Shown: positions 21,869-32,132 of the stretch, in pieces
Position numbering within the stretch: position 1 is the stretch's first letter
Layout of the letters: every line of letters begins with the position of its first letter
Assembly (NCBI RefSeq): GCF_003576645.1
Contig: NC_044916.1
Coordinates: 26,148,103-26,212,102, forward strand
From: Ipomoea triloba
Lineage: Eukaryota > Streptophyta > Magnoliopsida > Solanales > Convolvulaceae
Reading direction: 5' to 3'
Length of the DNA stretch: 64,000 bases
Program-made: the position numbers and the translations under genes
The notes under the pieces: generated by a model
Seen by the model: the letters and a program-made list of their open reading frames with translations, nothing else
What the model was told of the DNA's origin: nothing
Databases searched by the model: none

Positions 21869-22073
21869 AACCAGGCTTGCTTTTTGATAGACCACTAAAT
21901 CCGAACTTACCCCCTACTTATATAGGGGCGGAGCAAGCTTGCTCGACATGCAAAACCCATTTTGACATCTCTAATTTCAATGTTAATTTCATATTATAAT
22001 TAATATTGTTTTGAAAAATTACGAAAAATGAAAAACTATTAAAAGAAAGTATAGTTAGTAAATAATATTAAAA

Positions 22074-22831
22074 AGGAAAATAGCACTTTTTCTCTCTATT
22101 TTACGTGCATATAGCATTTTTCTTCCTTGAGTTATTAAAGTAGCAGTTTTCACCCTCAATTATTTTAAAAGTGGTATTTTGTCCCTTGTAATGTTAAATT
22201 GACATTTTTGCCCTTAAAAATAACTATTTCATTTATTTTTATTCTTCAACCAATTATTACTAATATGTATGGAAGATCATGGTCCGATACGAACCTAATC
22301 GAACACTGTAGCAATTGAACTTAAATTGTATGGACGGTTACAGTTACGATTCAGAACCGAAAAAATAAAATAAAATAATTGTTGAATTTAGACTATTTTT
22401 AAATAAGAAATAAAATTATAAAAAAATAAATAAATAATTTTTGATTGGCGGTTCAAAATCGAAATTGGAGTTGAACCGTACCGAGTTATCAAAATAAGTG
22501 TTTGATCATTTTCACTTTATATGACTGTGATTCAGTTCCGGTTCACAGTTCAACAATTATTTAATTTTATTTTTTCGGTTCTAAATCGTAACCAGAACCG
22601 TCCATACTATTTTGGTATGATTGCTACAGTGTTTGGTTAGGTTCGAACTGAATCGTGATCATCCACACATATAAGTAATAATTTGTTGGAGAAGAAAAAT
22701 AAATGAAATAATTATTTTTAAGGGTAAAAATGCCAGTTTAACATTTCAGGGGAAAAAACTGCCACTTTAATAACACAGGGGAGAAAAGTGCTATATGCAC
22801 ATAACATAGGGAGAAAAAATGTCATTTTCTC
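22074..22831. mobile_element. Long-arm foldback with 9-bp target duplication (Mutator-like MITE)
   Basis: The left arm from 22074 (AGGAAAATAGCACTTTTTCTC) pairs almost continuously with the right arm ending 22831 (reverse complement GAGAAAATGACATTTTTTCTC); the match runs about 340 bp per arm with substitutions. ATATTAAAA flanks both ends (22065-22073 and 22832-22840), a 9-bp duplication as made by Mutator-like transposases. No coding capacity. Confidence 0.8.
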
Positions 22832-22840
22832 ATATTAAAA

Positions 22841-23218
22841 CTAATATTTGATAGGAAGTATAAAAAAAGAATGTGTAGAATATAAAATGGGGGGTTTGGG
22901 TTTGCACTCCGATCCATACAACTAAGGAATAAGTTAAAATGGGATTTGGTGTATTGTACTCCAAACAATTTATTCTATTATATAAATATTTTATTACAGA
23001 AACATAACTTTAATTCAATACATGGTATTCAAGTAGTAACATGTCCGTGCGCACACGGACACACTCACACACACACAAACATGTATAGGGATCCAATTGT
23101 GACATGAGAAATATTGTATATGTAGCTTTTTAAAATTTTTAGTTTTCACAGTGATAATCAATTCCTGAAGGTGCATGGCAGCATGGCAAGCAGTGATGCC
23201 AAATTTTGATCCGATTGG
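22841..23218. other. 3' flank of the peptide gene
   Basis: AT-rich. A (CA)n-rich stretch near 23050-23090 follows the imperfect hairpin GTCCGTGCGCACACGGAC. The last 100 bases are likely the 3' UTR of the minus-strand gene at 23219. Confidence 0.5.
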
Positions 23219-23482
23219 TCAGGTGTGGGCGCTGATGGCATTAGTCGGAGACTGGGAGTCTTTGTCATCGCCTGGATAATCATTGGATCCGTTGTGGCCT
23301 TGGTGAGTCGGAGAAGAAGGAGGGACGCTACCTTTAGGGAGGGCACTCAAAATCATCGTAGCATCCACACTAGTTATCTTCTTTCTCTCTGATGACCTGA
23401 ATAACATTCTTGAGTCCAATGGCAATGGATAATGTGCTAATAATATGGCTAAAACAAGCAAAACAACAATAAAACGAGACAT
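23219..23482 (-). CDS. Small secreted peptide precursor, IDA/PIP-like
   Basis: An 87-aa minus-strand ORF with ATG at 23480-23482 and TGA directly after AISAHT. Residues 1-24 form a classic signal peptide (MSRFIVVLLVLAILLAHYPL). A basic variable region follows, and then LPKGSVPPSSPTHQGHN at about residues 49-65. LPKG plus PPSxPxxxHN strongly resembles the mature-peptide region of IDA/IDA-LIKE peptides (PPS-P core ending in HN) and the related PIP/PIPL peptides (SGPS...GH). Those are apoplastic ligands of HAESA/HSL or RLK7 receptors controlling organ shedding, root emergence or immunity. Differences: SSPT replaces SGPS, and a 22-residue acidic tail follows the motif instead of the usual near-terminal position. 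Upstream on minus are a GA-rich leader (23500-23525) and a possible TATA (ACATATATATAGTT, about 23690). Single exon, intact. Confidence 0.7.
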   Translation of the reverse strand: MSRFIVVLLVLAILLAHYPLPLDSRMLFRSSERKKITSVDATMILSALPKGSVPPSSPTHQGHNGSNDYPGDDKDSQSPTNAISAHT

Positions 23483-23775
23483 TATATATGTAGAGCTAGA
23501 GGGAGAGAGAGAGAAAGAGGGATATCTATTTAATTGCTAGAGGGGAATTGGATGGAGCTCGGAATGGGGAGAAAGGGGAAGGGGATGCATGTATTTCTAA
23601 GAAGAAAATAGTGGTAGAAAACAATAATGAAAGATGTGACAAACTAACTTGAAGTGATGATAGATAAATTCTTTATTGCCCATTAATTAACTATATATAT
23701 GTGTCAATTTCACATTTAATTAAAATATGTAATTAATGTAATGAAAGATAAGGATGAGATAAGGGTATTCTTGTC
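23483..23775 (-). promoter_or_regulatory. Putative promoter/leader of the peptide gene
   Basis: On the minus strand the region upstream of the ATG has TCTCTCTCTCC repeats (complement of 23497-23515), a common plant leader feature, and CATATATATAG (complement near 23690-23700) as a possible TATA box about 210 bp upstream of the ATG. No specific operator could be identified. Confidence 0.35.
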
Positions 23776-24145
23776 CCTGCAAATCCCTCACATTTTCTAA
23801 AATGGGTCCCACTTCCACATCATCAAATTTGTAAATTATACATTTTTTATTCTACATCCCTGCAAATCTCTCTCACTCTCTAAAATGGGTCTCACCTTCC
23901 TATTATAGTATAAACATAATACTAAAATAATATTAACAGAAATAATCAAAATAAAAAAGGAAACAAAAGGTGGGCTGACAGCACAAAAGGTGCATCATGA
24001 CAAATTAGCAAATTATCTCCTATTGCTAATTTAGCCAATTCTCTCTCCCTTGTCAATACACATCAGCTTAAAATAAAATAAAAAAAATATTTCTCTCTTG
24101 CCATGTCACATTGCTAATGCTAAATTTGCAGGGATAATGACAGCC
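23776..24145. mobile_element. Possible small MITE with CCCTGCAAAT ends
   Basis: CCCTGCAAAT at about 23777 and its complement ATTTGCAGGG at about 24126 bracket 360 bp. Inside, a segment CCCTGCAAATC...TAAAATGGGTC is directly repeated about 82 bp apart (23777 and 23858). No convincing target duplication, so this is tentative. Confidence 0.35.
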
Positions 24146-24264
24146 TAATACATTACTTAATTGTAGATAAATAAATGAGTCTATTCACATTATGGGTTTG
24201 GTTAAATTTAGAGATAAATAATTCAGTCATTATGTAACACGAATTAGTCATTTAATTGTTTAAC

Positions 24265-24785
24265 GAGTCATTTCCATTTTTGGTCCTACTGTTATTGGGG
24301 CATTGTCAATTTTAGTCTACCTCATTAATTTTTGTCACATTGAGGCTAGTCTTATTTATTCCTTACCACTTTTAGTCCACCGTTAAAATTTTCGTCAAAT
24401 GACCGTCCCAAACAGGGGTATTTTGGTCTTTTCATGTTTTGATAATCTCCTTTACCCTTTGCAGTGGTTTTCCTTACACATTTTCATCGAATGAAAAGGT
24501 CCGGTGAAAGCCATGGCTTTGTAATGTGGCTCACATGGCTTTCATCGGACCTCTTCATTGGATGAAAATGTGTAAGGAAAACCACTGCAAATGGTCAAGA
24601 AGATGACCAAAGCATGAAAAGACAAAAAATACCCCTGTTTTGGACGACTATTTGACGAAAGTTCTAACGATGGACTAAAAGTGACAAGGACTAAATAAGA
24701 CTGGCCGCAATGTGGCAAAAATTAATGAAGTGGACTAAAATTGGCAATACCCAAATAACAGTAGAACCAAAAATGGAAATGACTC
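24265..24785. mobile_element. 521-bp near-perfect foldback with TTGTTTAAC duplication (Mutator-like MITE)
   Basis: It starts GAGTCATTTCCATTTTTGG and ends CCAAAAATGGAAATGACTC; the two halves pair nearly along their whole length, leaving a small loop around 24510-24540. The 9-bp TTGTTTAAC is present on both sides (24256-24264 and 24786-24794). A transcript through it would be a long hairpin. No protein-coding capacity. Confidence 0.88.
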
Positions 24786-24826
24786 TTGTTTAACAACAAA
24801 GTTATAAAAGGATTGTCAAGACCTTG

Positions 24827-24900
24827 TGGTCTAGTGGCGAGTCTCAGTGGAGGCGATATTGACTCTTTGTGCTTCAGTAGGTTGAGAAAGTGGTTGACTA
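24827..24900 (+). mobile_element. SINE-like fragment with pol III box A
   Basis: TGGTCTAGTGG at 24827-24837 matches the tRNA box A consensus. The following segment (CTCAGTGGAGGC through GGTTGAGAAAGT, 24851-24897) is present inverted at 25325-25372 on the other side of the foldback at 24944. No clear box B or tail, so only a fragment or a TIR-flanked composite. Confidence 0.45.
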
Positions 24901-24943
24901 AAAGAGTGATTTCTCATAATTCAATATTCAATGATTGTTTAAA

Positions 24944-25271
24944 GGAATAATCGCATTTTTAGTTCCTTAATTGTTGGCTATTATGCAATTTAGTCATTTA
25001 TTTCAATTTTAATCAAGGTGGTCCTCAATTGTTTTACTATGTCATAAATTTAGTCCCTCGGGGTATAAAATAATTAATTTAGTCCAATATTTTTTTTTAA
25101 AAATGGAAGTTGATATAAATTAACAATTGAGAGACTAAATAAACTATTTTATAAGTCGAGAGACTAGATTTACAACACAATAAAACAATTGAAAACCATA
25201 TTGACTAGAATTTAAAATGCGGACTAAATTATATAATAGCTAACAATTGAGAAATCAAAGTATAATTATTC
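24944..25271. mobile_element. 328-bp foldback with TTGTTTAAA duplication (Mutator-like MITE)
   Basis: The left arm (GGAATAATCGCATTTTTAG, then CTATTATGCAATTTAGTC) and right arm (GACTAAATTATATAATAG, then TATAATTATTC) are inverted. TTGTTTAAA flanks both ends (24935-24943 and 25272-25280). Its target is almost the same 9-mer as that of the neighbouring foldback at 24265. Confidence 0.82.
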
Positions 25272-25485
25272 TTGTTTAAATTTTTTTTTAATACTACTAA
25301 CTCTATTACAATGCAGTATCTGTTCATAACTACTTTCTCAACCTATTAAAGCACAAGAATCAGTATTGCCTCCACTGAGTATTAAGCTTACAAATCAAAA
25401 GTTTAGTGGGGCCAACGTTAATTTTTGCCTACAATACATATTTACTAAATCATACATTAAACAAGAATTTCAAAAAAAAAAAAAG

Positions 25486-26133
25486 GCTAAAGTGTCATCT
25501 AGCATCATGAACTATATCCCATTATTCATGCCGCACTCTGAACTTTCATATCGTATATATCAAGCCACAAACCAAAAAAAAAAAAAAATTCGCCTAGAAC
25601 TTTTAGCAGGTTTCCCTATCTTCTTGTTGACATGGCATCTGATGTGGCATTTCTCTTAACCTTATATTGTCCATGTAAGCGTTTACATATTTAAAATTAA
25701 AAAAAAAAAACAAAATTATTATATTAAAATAACCAGAATTTTCTTCTCTCTATTTTCATAATGTATACTTTTCAATTTTGCAATTCCAATGTTTCATAAA
25801 AAAAATTTCAGAATTTATATTTTTTTGGCTAATTTATTGTTTAGTATTTTTTTCAATTTTCCAAATTTATAAAAATGCTAATTTTTTTTCTTTGTATTTT
25901 TTTTAAAAAAAAGTTATTTTTAATATGTAAATGCTTACATGGACAACATAAGTTTAAAAGAAATGCCACATCACTTGAAAACTTGCGCCATGTCAGCAGG
26001 AAGACCGGAAAACTTGCTAAAAGTTCTAGGTGAATTTTTTATTTTGGTTTGCGGCTCGATATATACGATATGAAAGTTCAGGGTGCGGCATGAATAATGG
26101 GATATAGTTCATGGTGCTAGATGACACTTTAGC
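25486..26133. mobile_element. Foldback with roughly 200-bp arms
   Basis: GCTAAAGTGTCATCTAGCA at 25486 matches inverted TGCTAGATGACACTTTAGC ending at 26133. Pairing continues through CATGAACTATATCCCATTATTCATGCCGCA and the CATGTAAGC segments, with an AT-rich core (25690-25925). No clear target duplication next to the poly(A) on the left. Confidence 0.7.
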
Positions 26134-26199
26134 TTAAGATGATCGAGGTCATCCAGCCCCTAGTTTTGTCCCTGGTCTTAACTTTACTCATACCAGTTA

Positions 26200-26420
26200 A
26201 CGGTTGGTGGAGCCACTAAAGCATTATTGGTCTAGTGGATGAGAAGCATCTCTTTAAGAACTTGTTATCAGAGATAAGGTGCATGGATAGAGGTTCGGTT
26301 TCTACAATGAATATAGGGAGTGTGGGTTGGGATTAGGGGGTGGGGATTCGATTCCTGTCATGAACATTGAAAGTTTGAACTGAAATTGGACAATGAAGTT
26401 CAAACTTTTTGCGCGCAAAA
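26200..26420 (+). mobile_element. tRNA-derived SINE
   Basis: Box A TGGTCTAGTGG at 26228-26238 and box B-like GGTTCGGTTTC at 26292-26302, followed by a second box-B-like GGATTCGATTCC at 26343-26354, give a pol III promoter layout. Sequence between does not fold as a functional tRNA. The A-rich run near 26443-26456 may be the 3' tail. Borders approximate. Confidence 0.5.
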
Positions 26421-26456
26421 GTGTATAGTTTGATATTTAACTCAATAAAAAAAAAA

Positions 26457-27059
26457 GGCCGGCTAGTAGAAGTTGGGTATTAGGTATGGGAGAACTAAAT
26501 AAGCCGCCAGAGCTTATTGAGGTACACTACACAGTGGAATATAATTGATCCACTCTTCAAATGTTGTATACTATTGTGCTACAGCTCCAAGCAGAATAAG
26601 AATTTGATGCAAACAATGGTTTACACGCAAAGCTTTCCATCATAACATATACTACTGTATATCATATAAGCATGCATTTCTTCCCATCCCCTGTAAGAGG
26701 AGCTAATGCATTACTAATGCTTATAGATATGGCAAGATCCACTCTTAAATCAAACACACACCACACAAAAAGCCATTGAAAGGTAATTACTAGGTAGGCG
26801 GAGAGATCGAACACCAACTTTAATTGTACTTTGTACTCAACTTATGTGGAGAAAAGGTGCCTACAGTGAAATGCATCACTCCAAGACTGGATTTTTATTT
26901 AATACAAGTAACTCCTATTCACTTTTGATGTTAATGGCAAATCACCCTAGATCCTCACAATTGAAGAGAATAAGAAATTAATTATCTCTTGAGCATATCT
27001 AATCTTGATCATTCGAATGCATTCATAATGGAATCGGGAATAATTTTTTTTAAGGGAAA
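26457..27059. other. Intergenic, nothing recognised
   Basis: No sustained ORF, no clear repeats or RNA gene found. Confidence 0.5.
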
Positions 27060-28530
27060 ATTGTAATTTATGCCTGATAGTACAAATTCCCTTCATACCA
27101 TCAACAAGTATCACAATATGAGTAAAGTATAATATAAATTAGCAATAATAGGCTCTCAAATCATCTCATTTATTAATTGTTCTTGAGTCATTCCTTAGAG
27201 AGAAGGGAGACCTTGGCCTCTAGGATCTTTCTAGAGAGAGGAGGGGAAGGGCCCAAAAAAAAAGCCCCTAACTTGAAGGGCTAGGGCCCTTTATATAGGC
27301 ACTTAGACCCATACCGTACATATGTCTAAAATACGTATAGCGGTAATTCCAGGGTATATTCCCTATCAAATAGCCCCCCTAGTCCGTGCCCTAACGTCGA
27401 GCGAATGAGGAAGGGTTCGGGCTGGAAAACCCGATTGCATAGTCCGTGACTTACGCTGGTTGTCTCGTAAAAAACCTTGGGCGAAGAAAAAACCCAATGG
27501 TAAAAAATCATAGCCAAGGGAAAAAAGAGCACAACACAAAGCACAAATGCGAAGGAGTTCGGGCTGGAAAAATTGACCATATAGTCCGTGACTTGTGCTG
27601 GTTGCCTCGTAAAAAACCTTGGGCTAAGAAAAAACCCAATGGAAAAAAATCATAGCCAAGGGAAAAAAAAAGCACAACATAGAGTTTTAGTCTTTAGGAC
27701 TATAAGGGTCGTCCGAACTCTACCGATCGAGGGATCGGATTTGCGTTACGATTGAGAGGTTGAATTTTTACCGATCTAGGGATCAATATACAAGGCTCGT
27801 GGTCGGGCTCCCGATTCGGATATCAAACATAAGGCCTATGGTCGGGCTTCCGACCAAGAGATCGGCGCTGATCTAGAGATCGTACGTAAGGCCTTTGGTC
27901 GGGCATCTTGATCAAGTGATCGGAATATGAACTTTTCAATCTAATGCCTTTGCGACTTTTGGCTCGGCGACCAGAATATGATCTTTTTGATCTAATGCCT
28001 TTTCGGCCTTCGGCTTGGTGACCCGGATATGATCTTTTCGATCTAATGCCTTCTCGGCTTTCGGCTCGGTGACCGGAATTTGATCTTTTCGATCTAATGC
28101 CTTCTCTGCCTTCGGCTTGGTGACCGGAGTGGTGCCAAGATTTTTCTCGGACTTAACGATGCCGATGGTGACAATACTATCTTAATCAGGCTTCGTACAC
28201 ATTTAACCTGCATATACATGATCATATTTACATTTTGCAGAGCAAATTAGGTTATAAGTTTGTATGGTCGAGGGCATTTTCCCCCGCCAGTTCAGAGACT
28301 GTAATTTTTTCCTACTTTTTGGTCGTGGCCGATCTTAACGATTGCAAATGGGCACCTCACTCTCAACGCCCTACAAATGGGCAAACAAACGGGCACCTTA
28401 CTCCTGTAACCGGAATTTTAACCGGTCAAAATTGCCTACTTCGTAGGACTTATGCCGAGATTTAATCCTGGACATACAATGTTGGTGGTGGATATACCAA
28501 CCTAACCGGACTTATTATATTTAATCTAGC
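27060..28530 (-). repeat. Repeat-rich segment resembling an antisense gypsy-type LTR
   Basis: On the minus strand there is a TATA-like GCCTATATAAAGGGCCC (about 27287-27303) with an upstream region made of tandem repeats: a unit of about 137 bp repeated twice (27412-27690, containing CCTTGGGCTAAG and AAAACCCAATGG) and four to five units of about 57 bp (27925-28135, containing GATCTAATGCCTT and TTCGGCTTGGTGACCGGA). Tandem U3 repeats plus TATA fit an LTR. No partner LTR, primer site or clean borders were found. Confidence 0.4.
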
Positions 28531-28540
28531 TATTACAATT

Positions 28541-30143
28541 TGATAAGTGCGAAAGACGCCACCTTTACAAGGTCGTTCTAGGATCATCTTGCGCACAATC
28601 GAAAGCTTTTATGTTTGATTTGGCCCTTAATTGCATTAAAATGCTTGTTATTGCCATTGGACCTCGTTCCACGCTTGGTTAATCATTTTGTAGGTAAAAC
28701 GATGTGCAAAAAGGTGGAAAATGGCATGGAATTCAGAGATAAATTCACGGGCCGAAATTGGAGCGAAGAACAGGGCATGGACGCGCAGGGGACGCGCGTC
28801 CGCCCCTGCGTCCGAAATTGCACTCTCTGAGGTTTTGCACAGCAGAACAGCAGTCTGCTGTGGACGCGGGGTGGACGCCCGCGTCCAAATTCCAGCCCTC
28901 TGAAGTTGGGGAATTCTGCTGTGGACGCGCGGTGGACGCCCGCGTCCAGATTTCAGCCCGCAGAAGTTTGAAGAACTCTGCTGTGGACGCAGGCTGGACG
29001 CCCGCGTCCAGATTTCAAGCCTCTGAAGTTTTTAACCTGTGCAGCAAAGGTCACGCTGGACGCGCAGTGGACGCGCGTCCAGCCATGCGTCCATCGCGTA
29101 GTTTTTGGCAGTTGGGCGAGATTTAAAAGGGGAATGGAGCCATTTTGCAGGGGATCCCAACACACTTCCATCTTAGCTCAGTTTAGAAAATTCTCTCTCT
29201 AGATTTAGGTCAAAATTCCCTACACTTCCACACTTCAATTCCAATCAAATTTCAAGTCAATTAGCTAGATTTGGAGGAGATCTTCTACTTCAACATTGTA
29301 TTGCTCAAGATTGTTTCAAGATTCCTACTTCAACTCAAGTACATTTCAATTCCTAGTTTTATAATTCCATTCTTAGTTTTTGATTTGATTGTTGATTTGA
29401 TTTTGAATTCTAGTTGCTTTCAATTGTTCTTTTGCAATGTTGATTTCAATTCTAAGCATGATTAGCTAAACCTCTTGTGGATTTGGATCAATTGACCTTG
29501 CATGTACCTCTTGAATGCTAAATGTCTTAAATTAGGGTTGAATGATGCTTAATGGATGCTTGATTGTGTTTTGGGGTGTTTGTTTGGACTCTAGGCCAAC
29601 TTGGCCGGTTGCCTTGGAGAATTAGGGTTAGGATCACTCACCTACGAGAGTAGGGAGTGTGTTAGACCTCACCAATCACATTTCCCTCTCACCTTTGAGA
29701 AAAGGGAGAGTGGAAGACAAGAAGGCACACAACGTGTTTGATAAAATGCCTCTTTTAGCCAAGTAGTTATGAGAGTAACACTATGGTGTAGGAGAGAGTC
29801 CTTTGACCATGAGAGTGGCTTAGGTATTTGTGAATTTGTCTCAATTGTGTCCAATGAGTGTTTTCACACCCTAGTCCTATAGGAAATCAAGAGAATACGT
29901 GCTTGTTAAGTTGGTCCAAGTCCGCTTTCCACTCAATTGTTTGTTATTCTTTTGCCTTAGTTTCTTTACCTTAGCATGATACACACCTTCTACATTAGGA
30001 TTAGCTTTCGAACACTAGGTGCTCTTGTGATTAATCCCTTGCTTACCGACCCCCTCCTTGCCATCCTTTGAGAACGATACTCAGGAACTTCTTCCCGTTT
30101 TAACCCCTACTTCTTTCCATCCACCGCGAAAACTACTTCATCA
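28541..30143 (+). repeat. Athila 5' LTR
   Basis: Starts TGATAAGTGCGAAAG and ends about TTCATCA just before the primer site. U3 contains a tandem block (28780-29100) with a roughly 61-bp unit built on TGGACGC...GCGTCCA palindromes (copies at about 28860, 28921, 28983, plus CTGGACGCGCAGTGGACG near 29053). A TATA-like GATTTAAAAGG lies at 29120-29130, followed by a Y-rich probable start region (CCCAACACACTTCC, 29156). The promoter should drive gag-pol. Confidence 0.88.
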
Positions 30144-30145
30144 AA

Positions 30146-30163
30146 TGGCGCCGTTGCCGGGGA
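30146..30163 (+). promoter_or_regulatory. Athila primer binding site (tRNA-Asp type)
   Basis: TGGCGCCGTTGCCGGGGA is the well-known primer site of many plant gypsy elements, complementary to the 3' end of tRNA-Asp. It lies a few bases after the LTR end and would prime minus-strand synthesis. Confidence 0.92.
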
Positions 30164-30379
30164 TGGCATCGGTGTTGTGTTAAGCAAGTCTATTTGGATT
30201 AACATGAGTAGGCTCCCAAGTTAGAGAGTCTAATTCACTTTTTACTTGTTTTTGTTCTTTTACATTTACTTGCTTTTTGGTTACTTGACACTTCATATTG
30301 AGCTTAACAATTGAGCAACTACTTTTAGTTGCACAACCATTTTCTTGTTTTTGATTGTTTGTAGTGGCAAGGCGTTTGT

Positions 30380-32132
30380 ATGCACACTCGTTCAAGAGGG
30401 AGTGAAGGTCTACTACCACTTAATTCGGAGATCTATGCACTAAATCGAAGGAGAAAGAAGGCTAATAGAGACCAACAACCCCAATAAGAAGATCAAGAAG
30501 AAGAAATAACAACTACGAGTGGAAACGTCCCGAACATCAACATGGACGAATCACCAAGACACATCGATACGGACACACCAAGGGAGAATGCTAGAGGATA
30601 TCAATTCAATGACCGTGAGGCACCTCCTCCACAAAGGGAGGGGGTTCGACAAAGAGCACCTCCCGTACATCCTCAATATCAACCCGAGAATGGTGAATAC
30701 GTTGAGCCTATGCCAAGAAGATATGCGCCGGATTTTCAAGAGCAATTCAACAACCCTCTTTATAACATGCCTCCAAGGCAACAACCACAACCTCCTAGAC
30801 AAAGGAGGGAGGCATACTATGAGCCGCAATATGACGATGAATACTATGAACCACCAAGGCCAAGGAGGAATGCACCAAGGAATGATCTGAGGGATCAACC
30901 AAGAGGAGAATGAAGGAGGACAATAGCCGACTACATGACTCCGGAGTTTAGTGTTCACAATTCCATATATCCCACCGGTGGAGGCCAACAATTTCCAAAT
31001 CAATTCCGCCGTCATCACACTAGTCCAAAACCAACCCTTTAGTGGATTGTCGGCGAAGGATCCACACGTACATATCACACGATTCATCCGATTGTGTGGG
31101 ATGTACCGTCAAAACGGAGTTACCGATGAAGTTGTGAGGCTAAAGATGTTCCCGCTTTCTTTGATCGGAGAGGCCGCAAGATGGCTCGATTCTCACATCG
31201 ACAACCACTTCCGGTCGTGGGAGCAACTTCACCGGGAGTTTATGCAAGAATTCTTTCCACTCACCAAAACATTGAAGATTAGAAAACAAATCCAAGACTT
31301 TAAACAAGGGTCATTGGAGACCTTAGCGGATGCATGGAGGAGGTTTAAAAAACTCAAGCATCAATGTCCACCGGATGTCCTACATCCTTGGGATGTGATT
31401 AGTTCCTTCTATGCGGGCCTCACCGACGAGTGCAAGTTACCCTTGGACTCTTCATCTAGGGGATCTTTCGTGTCTACGAGTCCCGAGGAAGCGGAAGAAT
31501 TGATAAGAACCATTTCATCAAACATCGGACTTTGGTATAATCAAAGAAATACAAAAGGATGCTTATATGAAGTTAGCACCGACATCGCCTTGCAAGCCAA
31601 GGTAGAAGCATTGGGTCTTGAGGTGAAGGTGTTACAAGCTCAAATAGAAAAATTGAACAAAGCGCAAAGAGGAGATCCGTGCATGACTTTGGCATTGTAT
31701 TGCGACAAGTGTGGGGGTGCACACAGAGCACATGAGTGCACTTCCAACTATGAGGATGGTCCGTATGAACAAGTTGAGGCCGTTGGGTATCAAAGGCCAA
31801 ATGATTACAATTCTTATGGAAATAACAACACACAAAATTGGAGGCAAGGTCAAGGATGGCAAAATCAACCATCCCAAAATCAATACAATCCGAGGCCTAA
31901 CCAAGGTGGGCCGAGTTACAATGCAAATTACAATAGAGGATATCAAGACAATCGAGGGAATCAATACAACCCAAGATCTAACCAAGGAGGAGCATATAGG
32001 CCACCAATTTACCAAGAGAACCATCAACCAAAGGATGAGGCTCCTAAAGAAAGCTTTGAAGACAAAATAGTGAGAATGATGGGAGAACTAAAGCACGACT
32101 TGAGGCAAGACATGGCCAATTTTAAAAATTAG
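30380..32132 (+). pseudogene. Athila gag
   Basis: ATG at 30380 (MHTRSRGSEGLLPLNSEIYA) is in frame with 30542-30913, interrupted by TAA at 30485 (context suggests CAA to TAA). A TGA at 30911 and a frame change precede 30951-32132, which carries the Retrotrans_gag domain (IPPVEANNF, FPLSLIGEAARWLDSH, WEQLHREFMQEFFP, DAWRRFKKLKHQCP) and a zinc knuckle CDKCGGAHRAHEC near 31708-31746, then an Asn/Gln/Gly/Tyr-rich tail. TAG at 32130 ends the frame although it continues open in the same frame behind it. Gag forms the particle; this copy is defective. Confidence 0.85.

Noticed and set aside
23041..23100. Regulatory hairpin near the peptide gene (GTCCGTGCGCACACGGAC)
   Set aside because: Imperfect and next to a CA-repeat; no further support.
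26228..26354. Functional tRNA gene
   Set aside because: Box A and box B matches are present but spacing is too wide and no cloverleaf can be drawn; SINE preferred.
28758..29171. Open frames in both strands over the GGACGC block (also at 44951-45419, 53543-54018, 54625-55160)
   Set aside because: GC-rich LTR repeats lack stops by composition; frames differ between LTR copies and show no family resemblance.
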